NCBI GenBank assembly: GCA_031411495.1
Contig: JANOBD010000034.1
Location: forward strand, 41,540 to 105,539
Direction: 5' to 3'
Origin: JANOBD01 sp031411495
Lineage (GTDB): Bacteria > Planctomycetota > Phycisphaerae > Tepidisphaerales > Tepidisphaeraceae
DNA: 64,000 nt
This document shows positions 8,233 to 17,412 of this stretch, piece by piece. Under the pieces are notes generated by a model. The model was not told the origin of the DNA and ran no database searches. It worked only from the letters and a program-made list of their open reading frames with translations. The first letter of the stretch is position 1; each line of letters begins with the position of its first letter. The translations under genes were made by a program, and so were the position numbers.

Positions 8233-9936
8233 ATGGAACCGAGATCAAAGGTTTTAGTGCTTCTGGGCCGCCCCGCACATGACGCTGCCGTCAATGTGCT
8301 GCGCGACCGCTACGACGTCGTCGAAGCGACGACCATCGACGACGCCATCGCCGCGCTGCGACGCGAAGATTTTGTCGGCGTCTTTTCCGATTCGGAAGAC
8401 TTCCTGCCGCTGGAGCGCGCTTTGGTCAGCCAGCAGGCGACGCTGGTGCTGAACACCATCGGCGAGGGCGTCTGCATCGTTGACGGCGAAGGCCGGTGCA
8501 ACTGGATGAACCGCAAGATGACTGCCTGGCCGGCGCGCGTTCACGAAATCGTCCGCCGCACCTGCAAAGACGCCTTTGATCACTTCAGCAAGTTCACTCC
8601 CGCCGACCTGGCCAGTTCCGGCAGCCTCAAGAGCAAACGCTACAACATCACCGTCGAGGACGCACAGTTTCTGGAGATGATCGCGTCGCCGGTGCTCAAA
8701 CCCAACGGCACCGTCGTGCAGATCGTCGCGGTGGTGTGGGATGCGACCAGCTCGCGCCGGCTGCAGCAGAAGATCGACGCGATCGACCGCGCCGGCCGCG
8801 AGATGATGCACCTCGACGCCGACGAGATCCGCAAGCTCGACGTCGTGGAACGACTGAAAGTGCTGGAAGACAAAATCATCGGCTACACCAAGGAGCTGAT
8901 GCACTTTGATCATTTTGCGATCCGGCTGATCGACCGCAAATCGAACAAGCTGGAGATCGTGATGAGTGCCGGCCTGCCGCCCGAAGCGCTGAATATCGAG
9001 CTCTTCGCCGCACCCGAAGGCAACGGCATCAGCGGCTTTGTTGCCGCTACCGGGCGGAGCTACATCTGCCCGGATGTCGAGCGCGATCCGCGCTACGTGC
9101 AGGGCCTGGAAAGCGCGCTCTCGAGCCTGACCGTTCCGCTTCGGCTTCACGACAAGGTGATCGGAATTTTCAACGTCGAGAGCCGGCACCGCGGCGCGTT
9201 CAACGAGGACGACCGGCAATTCGCCGAGATCTTCGGGCGCTACATCGCGATGGCGCTCAACACGCTTGATCTGATGGTGAAAGAGCGCGTCGAAACGAGC
9301 CACAAGATCGCGGATGAAGTCGCCGCCGAAGTGGCCGGCCCGCTCAACGACATTTCGATCGACGTCAGCTCGATCATGGAAGAGTTCATCGCCAACGACG
9401 ATCTTCGCGCCAAGCTGCAGACGGTGCTCGACAACGTCGGTTACGTTCGTCACTCGCTTCGCCAGGCGGCGGCGGGGCCGAACACGACGATTCTCGGCGC
9501 CAAGGAACTTGCCGAGAAGCCGATCGTTCACGATTCGCTGATCTCGGGCGCGAACGTGCTCGTCGTGGATGACGAGCCGAACATCCGCGAGACGATTGCG
9601 GACGTGCTTCGAAAATACCGGGCAAATGTGACGGTCTGTTTCAGCGGCCAGCAGGCGATCGACCGCATTAACGACGAGACCTACGATCTGGTCTTGAGCG
9701 ACATCAGCATGCCCGACCGCAGCGGCTACGATGTCTTCCTTGCCGCCAGCAAAAGCCAGAAGCACCCGAACGTCATCCTGATGACCGGCTTCGGCTATGA
9801 CCCGAGCCACTGTATTGTCCGCGCCAGCCAGGAGGGCCTGCAGGCCGTCCTTTACAAGCCGTTCCGCGTCGAGCGCTTGCTGGAAGAAGTCCGCAAGGCG
9901 CTGCGCAACCGCCACGAGGTTGAAGGGCACGCGTAG
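8233..9936 (+). CDS. PAS-GAF-response receiver protein without kinase domain, 567 aa
   Basis: The start is taken at ATG 8233 (MEPRSKVLVLLG). Domains: a degenerate receiver-like fold at ~1-75 (VGVFSDSED where a phosphoacceptor would be), a PAS-like segment at ~80-190 (VLNTIGEGVCIVDGEG), and a GAF domain at ~200-365 (FAIRLIDRKSNKLEI, GISGFVAATGRSYICPD). A helical linker with HKIADEVAAEV follows, then a full C-terminal receiver at ~442-567: VLVVDDEPN, phosphoacceptor Asp in LVLSDISMPD, LMTGFG and LYKPF. No HATPase domain exists, so it should receive phosphate rather than give it. Output may be by protein interaction. No partner kinase is next to it. Confidence 0.85.
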   Translation: MEPRSKVLVLLGRPAHDAAVNVLRDRYDVVEATTIDDAIAALRREDFVGVFSDSEDFLPLERALVSQQATLVLNTIGEGVCIVDGEGRCNWMNRKMTAWPARVHEIVRRTCKDAFDHFSKFTPADLASSGSLKSKRYNITVEDAQFLEMIASPVLKPNGTVVQIVAVVWDATSSRRLQQKIDAIDRAGREMMHLDADEIRKLDVVERLKVLEDKIIGYTKELMHFDHFAIRLIDRKSNKLEIVMSAGLPPEALNIELFAAPEGNGISGFVAATGRSYICPDVERDPRYVQGLESALSSLTVPLRLHDKVIGIFNVESRHRGAFNEDDRQFAEIFGRYIAMALNTLDLMVKERVETSHKIADEVAAEVAGPLNDISIDVSSIMEEFIANDDLRAKLQTVLDNVGYVRHSLRQAAAGPNTTILGAKELAEKPIVHDSLISGANVLVVDDEPNIRETIADVLRKYRANVTVCFSGQQAIDRINDETYDLVLSDISMPDRSGYDVFLAASKSQKHPNVILMTGFGYDPSHCIVRASQEGLQAVLYKPFRVERLLEEVRKALRNRHEVEGHA

Positions 9937-9950
9937 TCGTCCTGCTTCTA

Positions 9951-11483
9951 TCACAGCCCCGGGATGGCAACCGGTATCGCCGTCACGCGCTTTTTCCACG
10001 CGTTGATCTTTTTCGTGAGTTCCATCACCACGTCCGGGTGACCGGCGGCGACATCCGTCCGCTCCTCCGGGTCGGCCGTCTTGTCGTAGAGTTGATCAAC
10101 GCCTCGCGTTTCGTAGTGGATCAGGTGCCACCTCGGCGTCGTGATGTAAAATGCCTGCTCGCTATTGGCCCACGGGTTTCCGCCGGTTGCCGGCCGATCG
10201 GGCGTGACGCGAATCTGGGCCATCGAGCCGATGATTTCCGGGCGTGAAAAATCTTCCCGGCCTTCGACGGCCGCTCGCAGTGAATGCCCGTCGCTCCGGG
10301 GGGCGGCGGGTGCGCCCGCGAAATCGAGGATCGTCGCAAAGAGATCGAGCTGCGAGACGAAGCCATCCTTTCGCGCCGGCTTGTTGATGCCGGGCCCGGC
10401 GAAGATCAGCGGGGTTCGAAAACCGAACTCATGAGCCGACAGTTTCCCTCGATCGCCACCCAGTGCCGAGCCGACCACGTCGCCGGTGTACTCGACGGCG
10501 GGTGCCTGCTCCCACCCGTTGTCGTTGAAGTAGATGAAGATCGTGTTCTGGAGTTGTCCCCTGGCGCGCAGGTATTCGATGACTTGCCCGGCGGCATCGT
10601 CGAAACGCGTGCAGTTGGCATAGTACTTTTTGGCGCTCGCCGAGAGTTCGGGATGATCGTCATAGAGCTTGAGATATTTCTCCGGCGGGTCCATCGGGTT
10701 GTGGGGAAGCATGGGCGCGTACCAGATGAAGAGCGGCTCTGACGCATGCCGATCGATAAAGTCGTACACGGGCTGGTTGGTGACGCGGCCGAGTTGAAGC
10801 CCTTCTGCACCAGCCATCACGTTGATCGGGTGGATGTTCGATTTGTCGCCGGTGCTGCTGGTCATTCCCTCGGTAAATCCCGCTTCGTCGAACGTAACGT
10901 GCCAGAGCTTTCCGCCTTCGAAAGAAACGTACCCTTTTTTCGCGAGCTCGCGCGTCAGTAGATGTACATCGTTGGGAATCAGATGCTTGATGAGATCGGG
11001 CTCGTCGCGCCCGTTGGGGTTCGCAGCCGTCTTGAGATTGCCGGCGGTTTCATACTGGTACGGGTAGAGCCCGGTGAGCATCGCGTTCAAGGTCGGCAGG
11101 CAGACGCTGCTGGCGGCGTGGCATCGCGTGAAGACCACGCCGCGGTGCACGAGCGCGTCGAGATTTGGCGTCTTCACGATCGGATTTCCCATGAACCCGA
11201 AGTACGGCCAGCCGTGATCGTCGCCGATCAGGAGCACGATGTTGGGCGCTTGGTTCGACGCTGGGGTGCTCGTTGCCGGCTCGACGGCGCGTGCTTTGGG
11301 CGCGGCGAGTCCTTCGCCGGGCGGCAGTGCTTTCGTCGACGACGCGACGCCCTCCCGACACCCGCACTCAAAAGGCCAGCCGCGCGGTTGCGGGTGATCC
11401 GACGCACAACCGGTGATCGAGAAGAGAAAAATCGAATACAAAACGGCCCATCGCGAACGGATGCCGATCAGGTTCTTCCACAT
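9951..11483 (-). CDS. Sulfatase-family lipoprotein with altered maturation motif, 510 aa
   Basis: The start at ATG 11483 gives a lipoprotein signal peptide ending SITGC (lipobox). The alkaline-phosphatase/sulfatase fold is clear: metal ligands in LLIGDDHGW (~85), the pair YFNDNGW (~320), and the general region SAHEFGFRTPLIFAGPG. The maturation site reads SVCLPTLNAMLTG. Cysteine and proline of the C-x-P-x-R formylglycine signature are present, but the arginine is leucine (TTG codon). The formylglycine-generating enzyme normally needs this arginine, so activity is in doubt. Neighbours give no substrate clue. Confidence 0.85.
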   Translation of the reverse strand: MWKNLIGIRSRWAVLYSIFLFSITGCASDHPQPRGWPFECGCREGVASSTKALPPGEGLAAPKARAVEPATSTPASNQAPNIVLLIGDDHGWPYFGFMGNPIVKTPNLDALVHRGVVFTRCHAASSVCLPTLNAMLTGLYPYQYETAGNLKTAANPNGRDEPDLIKHLIPNDVHLLTRELAKKGYVSFEGGKLWHVTFDEAGFTEGMTSSTGDKSNIHPINVMAGAEGLQLGRVTNQPVYDFIDRHASEPLFIWYAPMLPHNPMDPPEKYLKLYDDHPELSASAKKYYANCTRFDDAAGQVIEYLRARGQLQNTIFIYFNDNGWEQAPAVEYTGDVVGSALGGDRGKLSAHEFGFRTPLIFAGPGINKPARKDGFVSQLDLFATILDFAGAPAAPRSDGHSLRAAVEGREDFSRPEIIGSMAQIRVTPDRPATGGNPWANSEQAFYITTPRWHLIHYETRGVDQLYDKTADPEERTDVAAGHPDVVMELTKKINAWKKRVTAIPVAIPGL

Positions 11484-11623
11484 GAGGGGCAATACTACGG
11501 CGCGCGCCGACAAGATTCGGTGCAGGCAGTCTCTCCGCGCCAAGCGACCGCGAGGGCACCGGTAAAGGTCAGTTTAAGGAATGGGCTAGTCGCTGGGCGG
11601 TTTCGCGGAGGGCGGCCTGCGTG

Positions 11624-11911
11624 TCACGCCATATTGTCACTGTCGCCGGCGAGGGAGGCGTCCTCGTCAAACTCGCGTTCGATATACCCCTTGGCGCGAT
11701 AACCGGCCTGGGTGATGGCGTCCATCAGCTGCTGGACCGTCACCGAGCCTCGTTCGTGAAGCACGGATGCTTGGCCAGATGGGAAATCGACTTCTACTTC
11801 GCGAACCCCAGGAAAAGAACCCAGCGCCCGCTGGATGGCGTTTTCACAACGATGGCAGTGCATGCCTTCGATCTGGATGAGTACCAGGTGGTCCCCGTTG
11901 GAATGGTTCAT
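11624..11911 (-). CDS. Heavy-metal-associated (HMA) domain protein, 95 aa
   Basis: GAGAGGTGA at good spacing selects ATG 11911. The ferredoxin-like HMA fold covers residues ~8-75. The metal-binding motif is GMHCHRCENAI (CxxC), followed by LGSFPGVREVEVDF and LMDAITQAGY. The C-terminus is acidic. Free-standing HMA proteins act as copper or zinc chaperones; no P-type ATPase is nearby in the window. Confidence 0.85.
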   Translation of the reverse strand: MNHSNGDHLVLIQIEGMHCHRCENAIQRALGSFPGVREVEVDFPSGQASVLHERGSVTVQQLMDAITQAGYRAKGYIEREFDEDASLAGDSDNMA

Positions 11912-12417
11912 GCCGTCACCTCTCAAGCGCTGCGGGTAAGAATAGTGTAGCCGAGCCAGGCGCTTTGTTGAAAACTTGAATGGGCCAAATTCAGCCTCGG
12001 GAGGCGGAAATTGCGGCGAGCCTCAGGAGAGGGGATGACAATGCCCTTACCGGTCCGATTTTGCCGCTCCTGAGCATATCGAGACGAATCCTTGACTTGA
12101 CTGGTGCTGGATTTAGAGTGTCCGGACGCTGCATGTAGGCGGGGCAAGAGGAGCCCGGCAGGCAGGCGCACGGTGCAGGAACGCACCAGAGATTTCCGCT
12201 TCGAGTCGGTGAAGATTTGTGAGCCAGATGGCCTCGAGAAGCGTAGTGCTTTTGAAGCCGCTTGGAATGACAGGTTTTGGCAGGTTTGGAAGCGGTACAC
12301 ACCATGGACAACACCCGTGCGGGCCGGAGGCGTCGAGAGACGTTTCGCCCGTGGACGGCCAGGCGGATTCTGCCCGGCCATCCAACTGGACGCTAATCGC
12401 GTCCGAGGAGTCTCGCC
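11912..12417. other. 506-bp intergenic leader region
   Basis: No protein-like frame in either orientation. It holds a candidate sigma-70 promoter at 12092-12119 and about 300 bases of leader before the coiled-coil gene. No other recognisable element. Confidence 0.5.
12092..12119 (+). promoter_or_regulatory. Candidate sigma-70 promoter
   Basis: TTGACT, a 16-bp spacer, then TAGAGT, oriented toward the coiled-coil gene 300 bases downstream. The -10 matches consensus at four of six positions only. Confidence 0.35.
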
Positions 12418-13284
12418 GTGAGCATGATTACCCGGATCTTCGTCATCGCGCTGGTCGTACTTTCCCTCTTACTCAGTGCAGCAGCGATTACTTTCGTCAG
12501 TTCGGTCGACGACTACAGCCGCGCCATCACCGCCATGAAAGCGGAAAACGCCGGCCTGCAGGCACAGTTGAGCCGGGCCCAGTCCGAATCGCAGTCGGCA
12601 CTCGCCGCCAAGGACGAAGCGATTGCCCAGAAGGTCGCCGCGGCCGGCGAGGCAGACAAGCAGCTCAAGGAGCTGCGCGGCCAGCTGACGACCGCCGGCG
12701 CTGACCTCACCAACGCCAAGTCCAGCCTTGCGATGAGCGAAGCCAACGTCAGCAAGCTCACCAGCGCACTCCAAGCCAGCGAAGCAACCAAATCCCTGAC
12801 GCTCCAGCAGGTTGCCGATCTACGTGGATCGCTCGATAAGGTCCAGTCGCAGCTCGGCGACGTGAACGTCGCGTACAACGACACCGTCAACAAGCTCGAC
12901 GTGACCGAAACCGCCCGTAAGGTGCTGGCCGAACAGCTCCAGGAACTCAAGGGCCAGCTCGACAAGGTGAGCGGTGCGCTGCGGGATCGTGGCGTCGACC
13001 CGAACCACATCACCAGCTCGGGCGTGCTCGCCGGTGCCCCGCCGATCAACGGCGTCATCCGCGATACCCGCATTCTCTCCGGCGTCCCGCATGCGACGAT
13101 CAGCGTCGGCTCGGAAGACGGCGTGAAGACCGGCATGGAGTTCAAGATCCTCGATCGCGCCAGCGGCAAGTTCCTCGGAACGCTCACCGTGATCATGGTC
13201 GAGCCGAACCTCGCCATCGGTCGCCTCGCGGGCCCGGACGTCGCCGCCATCGGCGCCGGCGCCGAAGTCCGCACGCAGCTGTAA
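12418..13284 (+). CDS. Membrane-anchored coiled-coil protein, 288 aa
   Basis: GTG 12418 is chosen because GAGGAG ends seven bases upstream; the ATG at 12424 would be too far from it. An N-terminal membrane helix (~5-27, VIALVVLSLLLSAAAITF) is followed by a long Ala/Lys/Glu/Gln coiled coil at ~30-190 with heptad pattern. A compact C-terminal beta-rich domain lies at ~205-288 (ISVGSEDGVKTGMEFKIL, GTLTVIMVEPNLAIGRL). This layout resembles periplasmic scaffold or adaptor proteins. Role unknown. Directly followed by a tiny membrane peptide gene. Confidence 0.8.
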   Translation: MSMITRIFVIALVVLSLLLSAAAITFVSSVDDYSRAITAMKAENAGLQAQLSRAQSESQSALAAKDEAIAQKVAAAGEADKQLKELRGQLTTAGADLTNAKSSLAMSEANVSKLTSALQASEATKSLTLQQVADLRGSLDKVQSQLGDVNVAYNDTVNKLDVTETARKVLAEQLQELKGQLDKVSGALRDRGVDPNHITSSGVLAGAPPINGVIRDTRILSGVPHATISVGSEDGVKTGMEFKILDRASGKFLGTLTVIMVEPNLAIGRLAGPDVAAIGAGAEVRTQL

Positions 13285-13335
13285 TATCATTCGATCCGTT
13301 GCATCCAGACCACGAAACGAAAGCGAAGGTAAGTC

Positions 13336-13497
13336 ATGAGTCGAATGAGCAGTGGTGCCCCGATCGTCGTGAAGCCCGCGGCCAACATTTACACCGTGCT
13401 CGCCGGCGTCGGCGCGTTGACCACGCTGCTGGCGCTGGTTGCCGTGTGCGTCAAGGCCAGCCAACTCGGCTGGCTCAACAGCTGGTTCAGCCTCTGA
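13336..13497 (+). CDS. Small single-pass membrane protein, 53 aa
   Basis: ATG 13336 follows GAAGGTAAG, and the frame ends at TGA 13495-13497. It encodes a 20-residue polar N-terminus, a transmembrane helix (YTVLAGVGALTTLLALVAV, ~19-37) and a short C-terminus (QLGWLNSWFSL). It lies 51 bases after the coiled-coil gene and just before a strong hairpin, so the two likely form one transcription unit. The pairing suggests it is an accessory subunit of that envelope protein (inference). Confidence 0.6.
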   Translation: MSRMSSGAPIVVKPAANIYTVLAGVGALTTLLALVAVCVKASQLGWLNSWFSL

Positions 13498-13537
13498 TCC
13501 ACGGCAGCGATCGTCACCCTCAATACTGAAGATTTCA

Positions 13538-13575
13538 CGAGGCCGCCCGATCGGGCGGCCTCGGCTCGTTTCTCG
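13538..13575 (+). terminator. Strong GC hairpin, probable terminator
   Basis: A perfect palindrome, 13538-13550 with 13551-13563 (arm CGAGGCCGCCCGA), followed by GCTCGTTTCT. The U-tract is weak, but position 40 bases after the small gene and before a minus-strand gene fits a two-way terminator. Confidence 0.55.
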
Positions 13576-13689
13576 ACGCTCGAGAGTCCGATCCTCCTGG
13601 CGAGCCGCGCGCGGGCAGCTCCGGTGCCCGCCCATTTCGGCAGGAGCCTCATCCTTCCGGCGAAACGGACGAGTCGTCTTCGAGAAGGA

Positions 13690-14235
13690 TTATGAGCGGC
13701 TCTCGCCCGCGCCCGACTCCCAATCGTCTGAACGACGGATGCCGCGCCCGCCCTCGGATGCGTCGAAACTTTCGACGATGTGATGGTTGGTCAGCAGCAC
13801 CAACAGCCCCGTGAACCACAGTAACCTGACCCCGGTCATGACCATCAACGCGAAGTACTGGCGATTCTCCAGCATGTGGCGATCGACGGGCTGCGTCGTC
13901 ACGCTGAGTTGGTAATCGAGCATGAAGTCGAACATGTGGATCTGCCATATCGTTTTGGCGATCGTGAAACCCGCGCCGATCAACGCGTACTTAATCAGCG
14001 TTCGCCGGCCCCAGTGTCGCATCTTCAAGGTGCCCAGTGCGCCCGCGATGCAGAGCAGCGCGATCGCCATCTCGGCAAAGAGAATGAGCGCGGCGATGGT
14101 GAACTGCTCTCGGTTGTATGGGATCGGCTTGTATTCCGGGTTCAGCCACTTCATGTCGGAAAAGAGCGCCGGCAGCTGCGATCCCTTCATGATGAAGCCG
14201 ACATAGCCGATCGCGGCGCAGAACCACCCGGCCAT
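13690..14235 (-). CDS. Integral membrane protein, ~181 aa
   Basis: Four hydrophobic segments (for example MAGWFCAAIGYVGFIMKG, FTIAALILFAEMAIALLCIAGALG and LMVMTGVRLLWFTGLLVLL) and a charged C-terminus rich in Ser/Asp/Arg. The frame stays open for kilobases upstream, but only this last part looks like protein. ATG 14235 is the first credible start; a TTG at 14334 would add 33 residues. It is convergent with the coiled-coil unit and divergent from pgsA. No known family recognised. Confidence 0.6.
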   Translation of the reverse strand: MAGWFCAAIGYVGFIMKGSQLPALFSDMKWLNPEYKPIPYNREQFTIAALILFAEMAIALLCIAGALGTLKMRHWGRRTLIKYALIGAGFTIAKTIWQIHMFDFMLDYQLSVTTQPVDRHMLENRQYFALMVMTGVRLLWFTGLLVLLTNHHIVESFDASEGGRGIRRSDDWESGAGESRS

Positions 14236-14421
14236 GCCGACGATCTTGGGCCGGTCGGGCCGGTACCAGATGCCCTGCGGAACGGCATGCGGCAACGTGC
14301 TGCGCGGGCGGGAGGATGTTGGACTGTCTGACAAGGTCGATGGTCCGCAATCGAAGCGGATCGCGAAAGGTAGTGTGCCGTTCGCTCGCAGTCGAGAGAC
14401 CGGCCGATACAATCGCCGCCG

Positions 14422-15066
14422 ATGTCCGATCTGAAGAAACAGGTCCCCAACGCGCTCACCGTCTCGCGGCTGCTGCTTTCGCTCGTCTTTTTCGTGATGT
14501 TGGCCCTGATGTCGTTCGAACACCACGATCGGCCGACACTGTTTCTCAACCTCGCCACGCTCGTCTACGTCATCGCCGCCGGCACCGACTGGCTGGACGG
14601 ATACCTCGCGAGAAAATGGCACGCGACGAGCGTTTTCGGGCGGGTGGTCGATCCGTTCGTCGACAAAGTGCTGGTGCTCGGCGCGTTCATCTATTTCGCA
14701 GGGCCGGCGTTTTCGCTGATTACCGGCAGCGGCTGGGTTTCGCTCAGCGGCGTGACGCCGACCGTGGTCGTGATCCTGCTGGCGCGCGAGTTCCTCGTCA
14801 CGACGTTGCGCAGCGTGGCCGAAGGCTCGGGCCAGAACTTCGGCGCCGCGTGGAGCGGCAAGTTGAAGATGGTGCTGCAGTGCATCACCATCTTCGTCAT
14901 CCTGGTCTACGCGAATTATCGGCCGCAGCTGATCCGGGTTGAAGCCGAGGCCGCGGCCAGGATCTTCCGAGACGTGTGCGTCTGGGTAACGGTCGCGGTG
15001 ACCATTCTGAGCGCCGCCAGCTACCTGCAACGAAGTCTGCAACTGAACCGGCCGGGTGGCCGATGA
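14422..15066 (+). CDS. pgsA: CDP-diacylglycerol-glycerol-3-phosphate 3-phosphatidyltransferase
   Basis: 214 residues with about five membrane segments. The CDP-alcohol phosphotransferase signature is complete: D-W-L-D-G-Y-L-A-R, eight residues, G-R-V-V-D, then P-F-V-D (~53-79), with all metal and CDP-binding residues. The N-terminal VPNALTVSRLLLS is typical of PgsA, which makes phosphatidylglycerol phosphate from CDP-diacylglycerol and glycerol-3-phosphate at the inner membrane. Followed at 90 bp by uppP. Confidence 0.88.
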   Translation: MSDLKKQVPNALTVSRLLLSLVFFVMLALMSFEHHDRPTLFLNLATLVYVIAAGTDWLDGYLARKWHATSVFGRVVDPFVDKVLVLGAFIYFAGPAFSLITGSGWVSLSGVTPTVVVILLAREFLVTTLRSVAEGSGQNFGAAWSGKLKMVLQCITIFVILVYANYRPQLIRVEAEAAARIFRDVCVWVTVAVTILSAASYLQRSLQLNRPGGR

Positions 15067-15156
15067 GCATCGGGTCACTACGACAAGGTGCAATTCCTGC
15101 CTGGTGACCCGATTTACATCACGTTCCCACTGATTCCCTGTTCCTGTGGCACATCC

Positions 15157-16116
15157 ATGAGCGACTATCTCAATTCCGTCATCATCGGCATCGTCGAAGG
15201 TCTGACCGAGTTCCTCCCGGTCAGTTCCACTGCGCACATCCGCATCTCGCAGGATCTGCTCGGCATCCCGCTCGAAAGCGAATACTGGAAGATGTATGCC
15301 ATCGTCATCCAACTCGGCGCGATCCTGAGCGTGCTGGTCTACTTCCGCGGACGGATCATCGACTTCCTCAAGCACTTCCCGAAGGGAACGCAGGGCGATC
15401 GCACGCTCCTGACCCATCCGCTGAGCCTGGTGATGTTGTCGTTCGTCATTACCGCCGGGCCGTGTCTGCTGATCGACAAGAAGATCGGCGACAACCTCGA
15501 GAGCCTTCTGGTGATCGGCTACGCGTTGCTCATTGGCGGTATCGTGATGTGGGCGATCGACGCATGGGCCTCGAGTCGGGACGGCACAGAACCGCCACTG
15601 CCCGAAGAGATCGGTTCCACATCCGCTCCGCTGCCGGTCGGCGCCACAGTGAACTCCGCAAGGCGGGGCGTGACATGGCGAATGGATGACATGAACTTCA
15701 CCCAGGCGATTGTCATCGGCGCGGCACAGATTCTTTCGGCCGCGTTTCCCGGAACGTCTCGATCGATGTCCACCATCGCCGCCGGCCAGGTCATGGGACT
15801 CTCGCGGACGGCAGCGCTGGAGTTCAGCTTTTTCCTCTCGATCCCCGTCATGTTCGCGGCGACCGGCTACAAGCTGCTCAGCACGCTGAAAAAGTCGATG
15901 AAAGGCACGTTGCCCTTTGCCATGGACGCACACGCGTGGGGCGTGCTTGCGGTCGGCTTCGTCGTGAGCTTCGTCGTGGCACTCGCGGTGATTCACTTCT
16001 TCATGGCCTGGGTGCGGAAGCACGGTTTCGCGCCGTTTGCGATTTATCGAATCGTCGTCGGTGCGGCTGTACTGGCGGTGGCGTATGGCGCGATCCACCT
16101 TGACCTGTCGCGCTGA
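15157..16116 (+). CDS. uppP: Undecaprenyl-diphosphatase UppP/BacA
   Basis: 319 residues; ATG 15157 is chosen because MSDYLNSVIIGIVEGLTEF is the canonical family N-terminus. Both catalytic motifs are present: EGLTEFLPVSSTAH (~14-27) and FPGTSRSMSTIAAG (~197-210). It dephosphorylates undecaprenyl pyrophosphate to recycle the lipid carrier for wall and envelope glycans. The insertion around 135-175 (DGTEPPLPEEIG) is longer than in E. coli BacA. Adjacent to pgsA, another envelope lipid gene. Confidence 0.9.
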   Translation: MSDYLNSVIIGIVEGLTEFLPVSSTAHIRISQDLLGIPLESEYWKMYAIVIQLGAILSVLVYFRGRIIDFLKHFPKGTQGDRTLLTHPLSLVMLSFVITAGPCLLIDKKIGDNLESLLVIGYALLIGGIVMWAIDAWASSRDGTEPPLPEEIGSTSAPLPVGATVNSARRGVTWRMDDMNFTQAIVIGAAQILSAAFPGTSRSMSTIAAGQVMGLSRTAALEFSFFLSIPVMFAATGYKLLSTLKKSMKGTLPFAMDAHAWGVLAVGFVVSFVVALAVIHFFMAWVRKHGFAPFAIYRIVVGAAVLAVAYGAIHLDLSR

Positions 16117-16182
16117 TTTGCCCTGACATTGGCGCGCGGTTTGGATTGCCCATCTCCGGCGATTGGCCGTACACTTCTCTCC

Positions 16183-17373
16183 ATGCCAGTGATCTGGGCT
16201 ATCCGCGTCGCGTTCATCCTCGTCATCTTCGGCGTGGGGTGGGCGGCGATCGTTAATCCGCAACAGCCGCTCGGGTCGTCCACCTGGATCCTTCTCGCCA
16301 TTTCGCTGGTCATCGGCGTCCTGGTGATGATCGGCGACTTCGTCGCGCCGCGCAAGAAGCTTTCCGTCTTTGCCGGCACGTTCTTCGGCCTGCTCGTCGG
16401 AATTGTCCTCGCGTACGCGCTCTCGTTCGTCACCCAGCCGCTGGTCGCGCTGCTGTTCGAATCGAGCGCCAAGTCCGACCTGTTCAGCGGCGGCACGCGG
16501 CAGATGGAAGCGCTGACCCAGTATCTGAACCTCATCATCGGCGCGATCACCTGTTACCTGGCCATGAGCTTCGTCCTCCAGACCAAGGACGACTTCCGCT
16601 TCATCGTCCCGTACGTCGAGTTCGCGAAGCAGACCAAGGGGAACCGGCCGATCGTTCTCGACACCAGCGCGATCATCGACGGCCGGGTGAGAGATGTCGC
16701 CGCGACCGGCGTGTTCGACTCGCAGATGATCATCCCGCGGTTCGTCCTGGCCGAGCTTCAGGCGCTGGCCGACAGCGCCGACAATCTCAAGCGCAAGAAG
16801 GGCCGGCGCGGGCTCGATATCGTCGCGCGTCTGCAGGAGCTGAAGCGGATGGATATCGTCATCCACGAGGCTTCGCACCTCGACGTCAAGGAAACGAAAG
16901 TGGACGACCTGGTGGTCATCCTCGCGAAGGAACTCAACGCACGCGTGATGACGACCGACATCAACCTGAACAAGGTCGCGCAGCTCGGGGGCGTCGATGT
17001 GATCAACATCAATGACCTCGCCAACGCGGTGAAGTCCGAGGCGCTGCCCGGCGAAACGATGCGGGCGCACATCACCCAGCAAGGCAAGGAGCCTCACCAG
17101 GGCGTCGGCTTCCTCGACGACGGCACGATGATCGTCATCGAACAGGCCGACAAGTTTGTCGGCCAGGACGTCGATTTTGTCGTCACCAATTCCCGGCAGA
17201 CTAGCAACGGCAAGATGATTTTCGGCCGCATGTCGGACGCGAACCCGAATCACGATTCCGGCCGCAACGAAGCGATCAAGCCCAACGATGGGCCACGAAA
17301 CGAGCCGCGCCGAGGCCAGCAAGGCGGCGGCGTCGGGCGCTCGCCGCGGCGTGGCTCGGAACAACGAAGCTGA
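16183..17373 (+). CDS. PIN-TRAM membrane protein (YacL family), 396 aa
   Basis: Four N-terminal membrane segments (~5-145). A PIN/PilT nuclease-like domain follows at ~155-285, with acidic residues in VLDTSAIIDGR, FVLAELQAL, DDLVVILAK and MTTDINLNKVA. A TRAM RNA-binding domain is at ~300-365 (GVGFLDDGTMIVIEQADKF). The tail is basic and Gly-rich. It directly precedes ispD as in Firmicutes (yacL-ispD), supporting the assignment. The role of this family is not settled; an RNase function is inferred from the domains. Confidence 0.85.
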   Translation: MPVIWAIRVAFILVIFGVGWAAIVNPQQPLGSSTWILLAISLVIGVLVMIGDFVAPRKKLSVFAGTFFGLLVGIVLAYALSFVTQPLVALLFESSAKSDLFSGGTRQMEALTQYLNLIIGAITCYLAMSFVLQTKDDFRFIVPYVEFAKQTKGNRPIVLDTSAIIDGRVRDVAATGVFDSQMIIPRFVLAELQALADSADNLKRKKGRRGLDIVARLQELKRMDIVIHEASHLDVKETKVDDLVVILAKELNARVMTTDINLNKVAQLGGVDVININDLANAVKSEALPGETMRAHITQQGKEPHQGVGFLDDGTMIVIEQADKFVGQDVDFVVTNSRQTSNGKMIFGRMSDANPNHDSGRNEAIKPNDGPRNEPRRGQQGGGVGRSPRRGSEQRS

Positions 17374-17412
17374 GCCGGCCGACCGACCGCCGATGTCGAG
17401 GGATGTCGGCGA

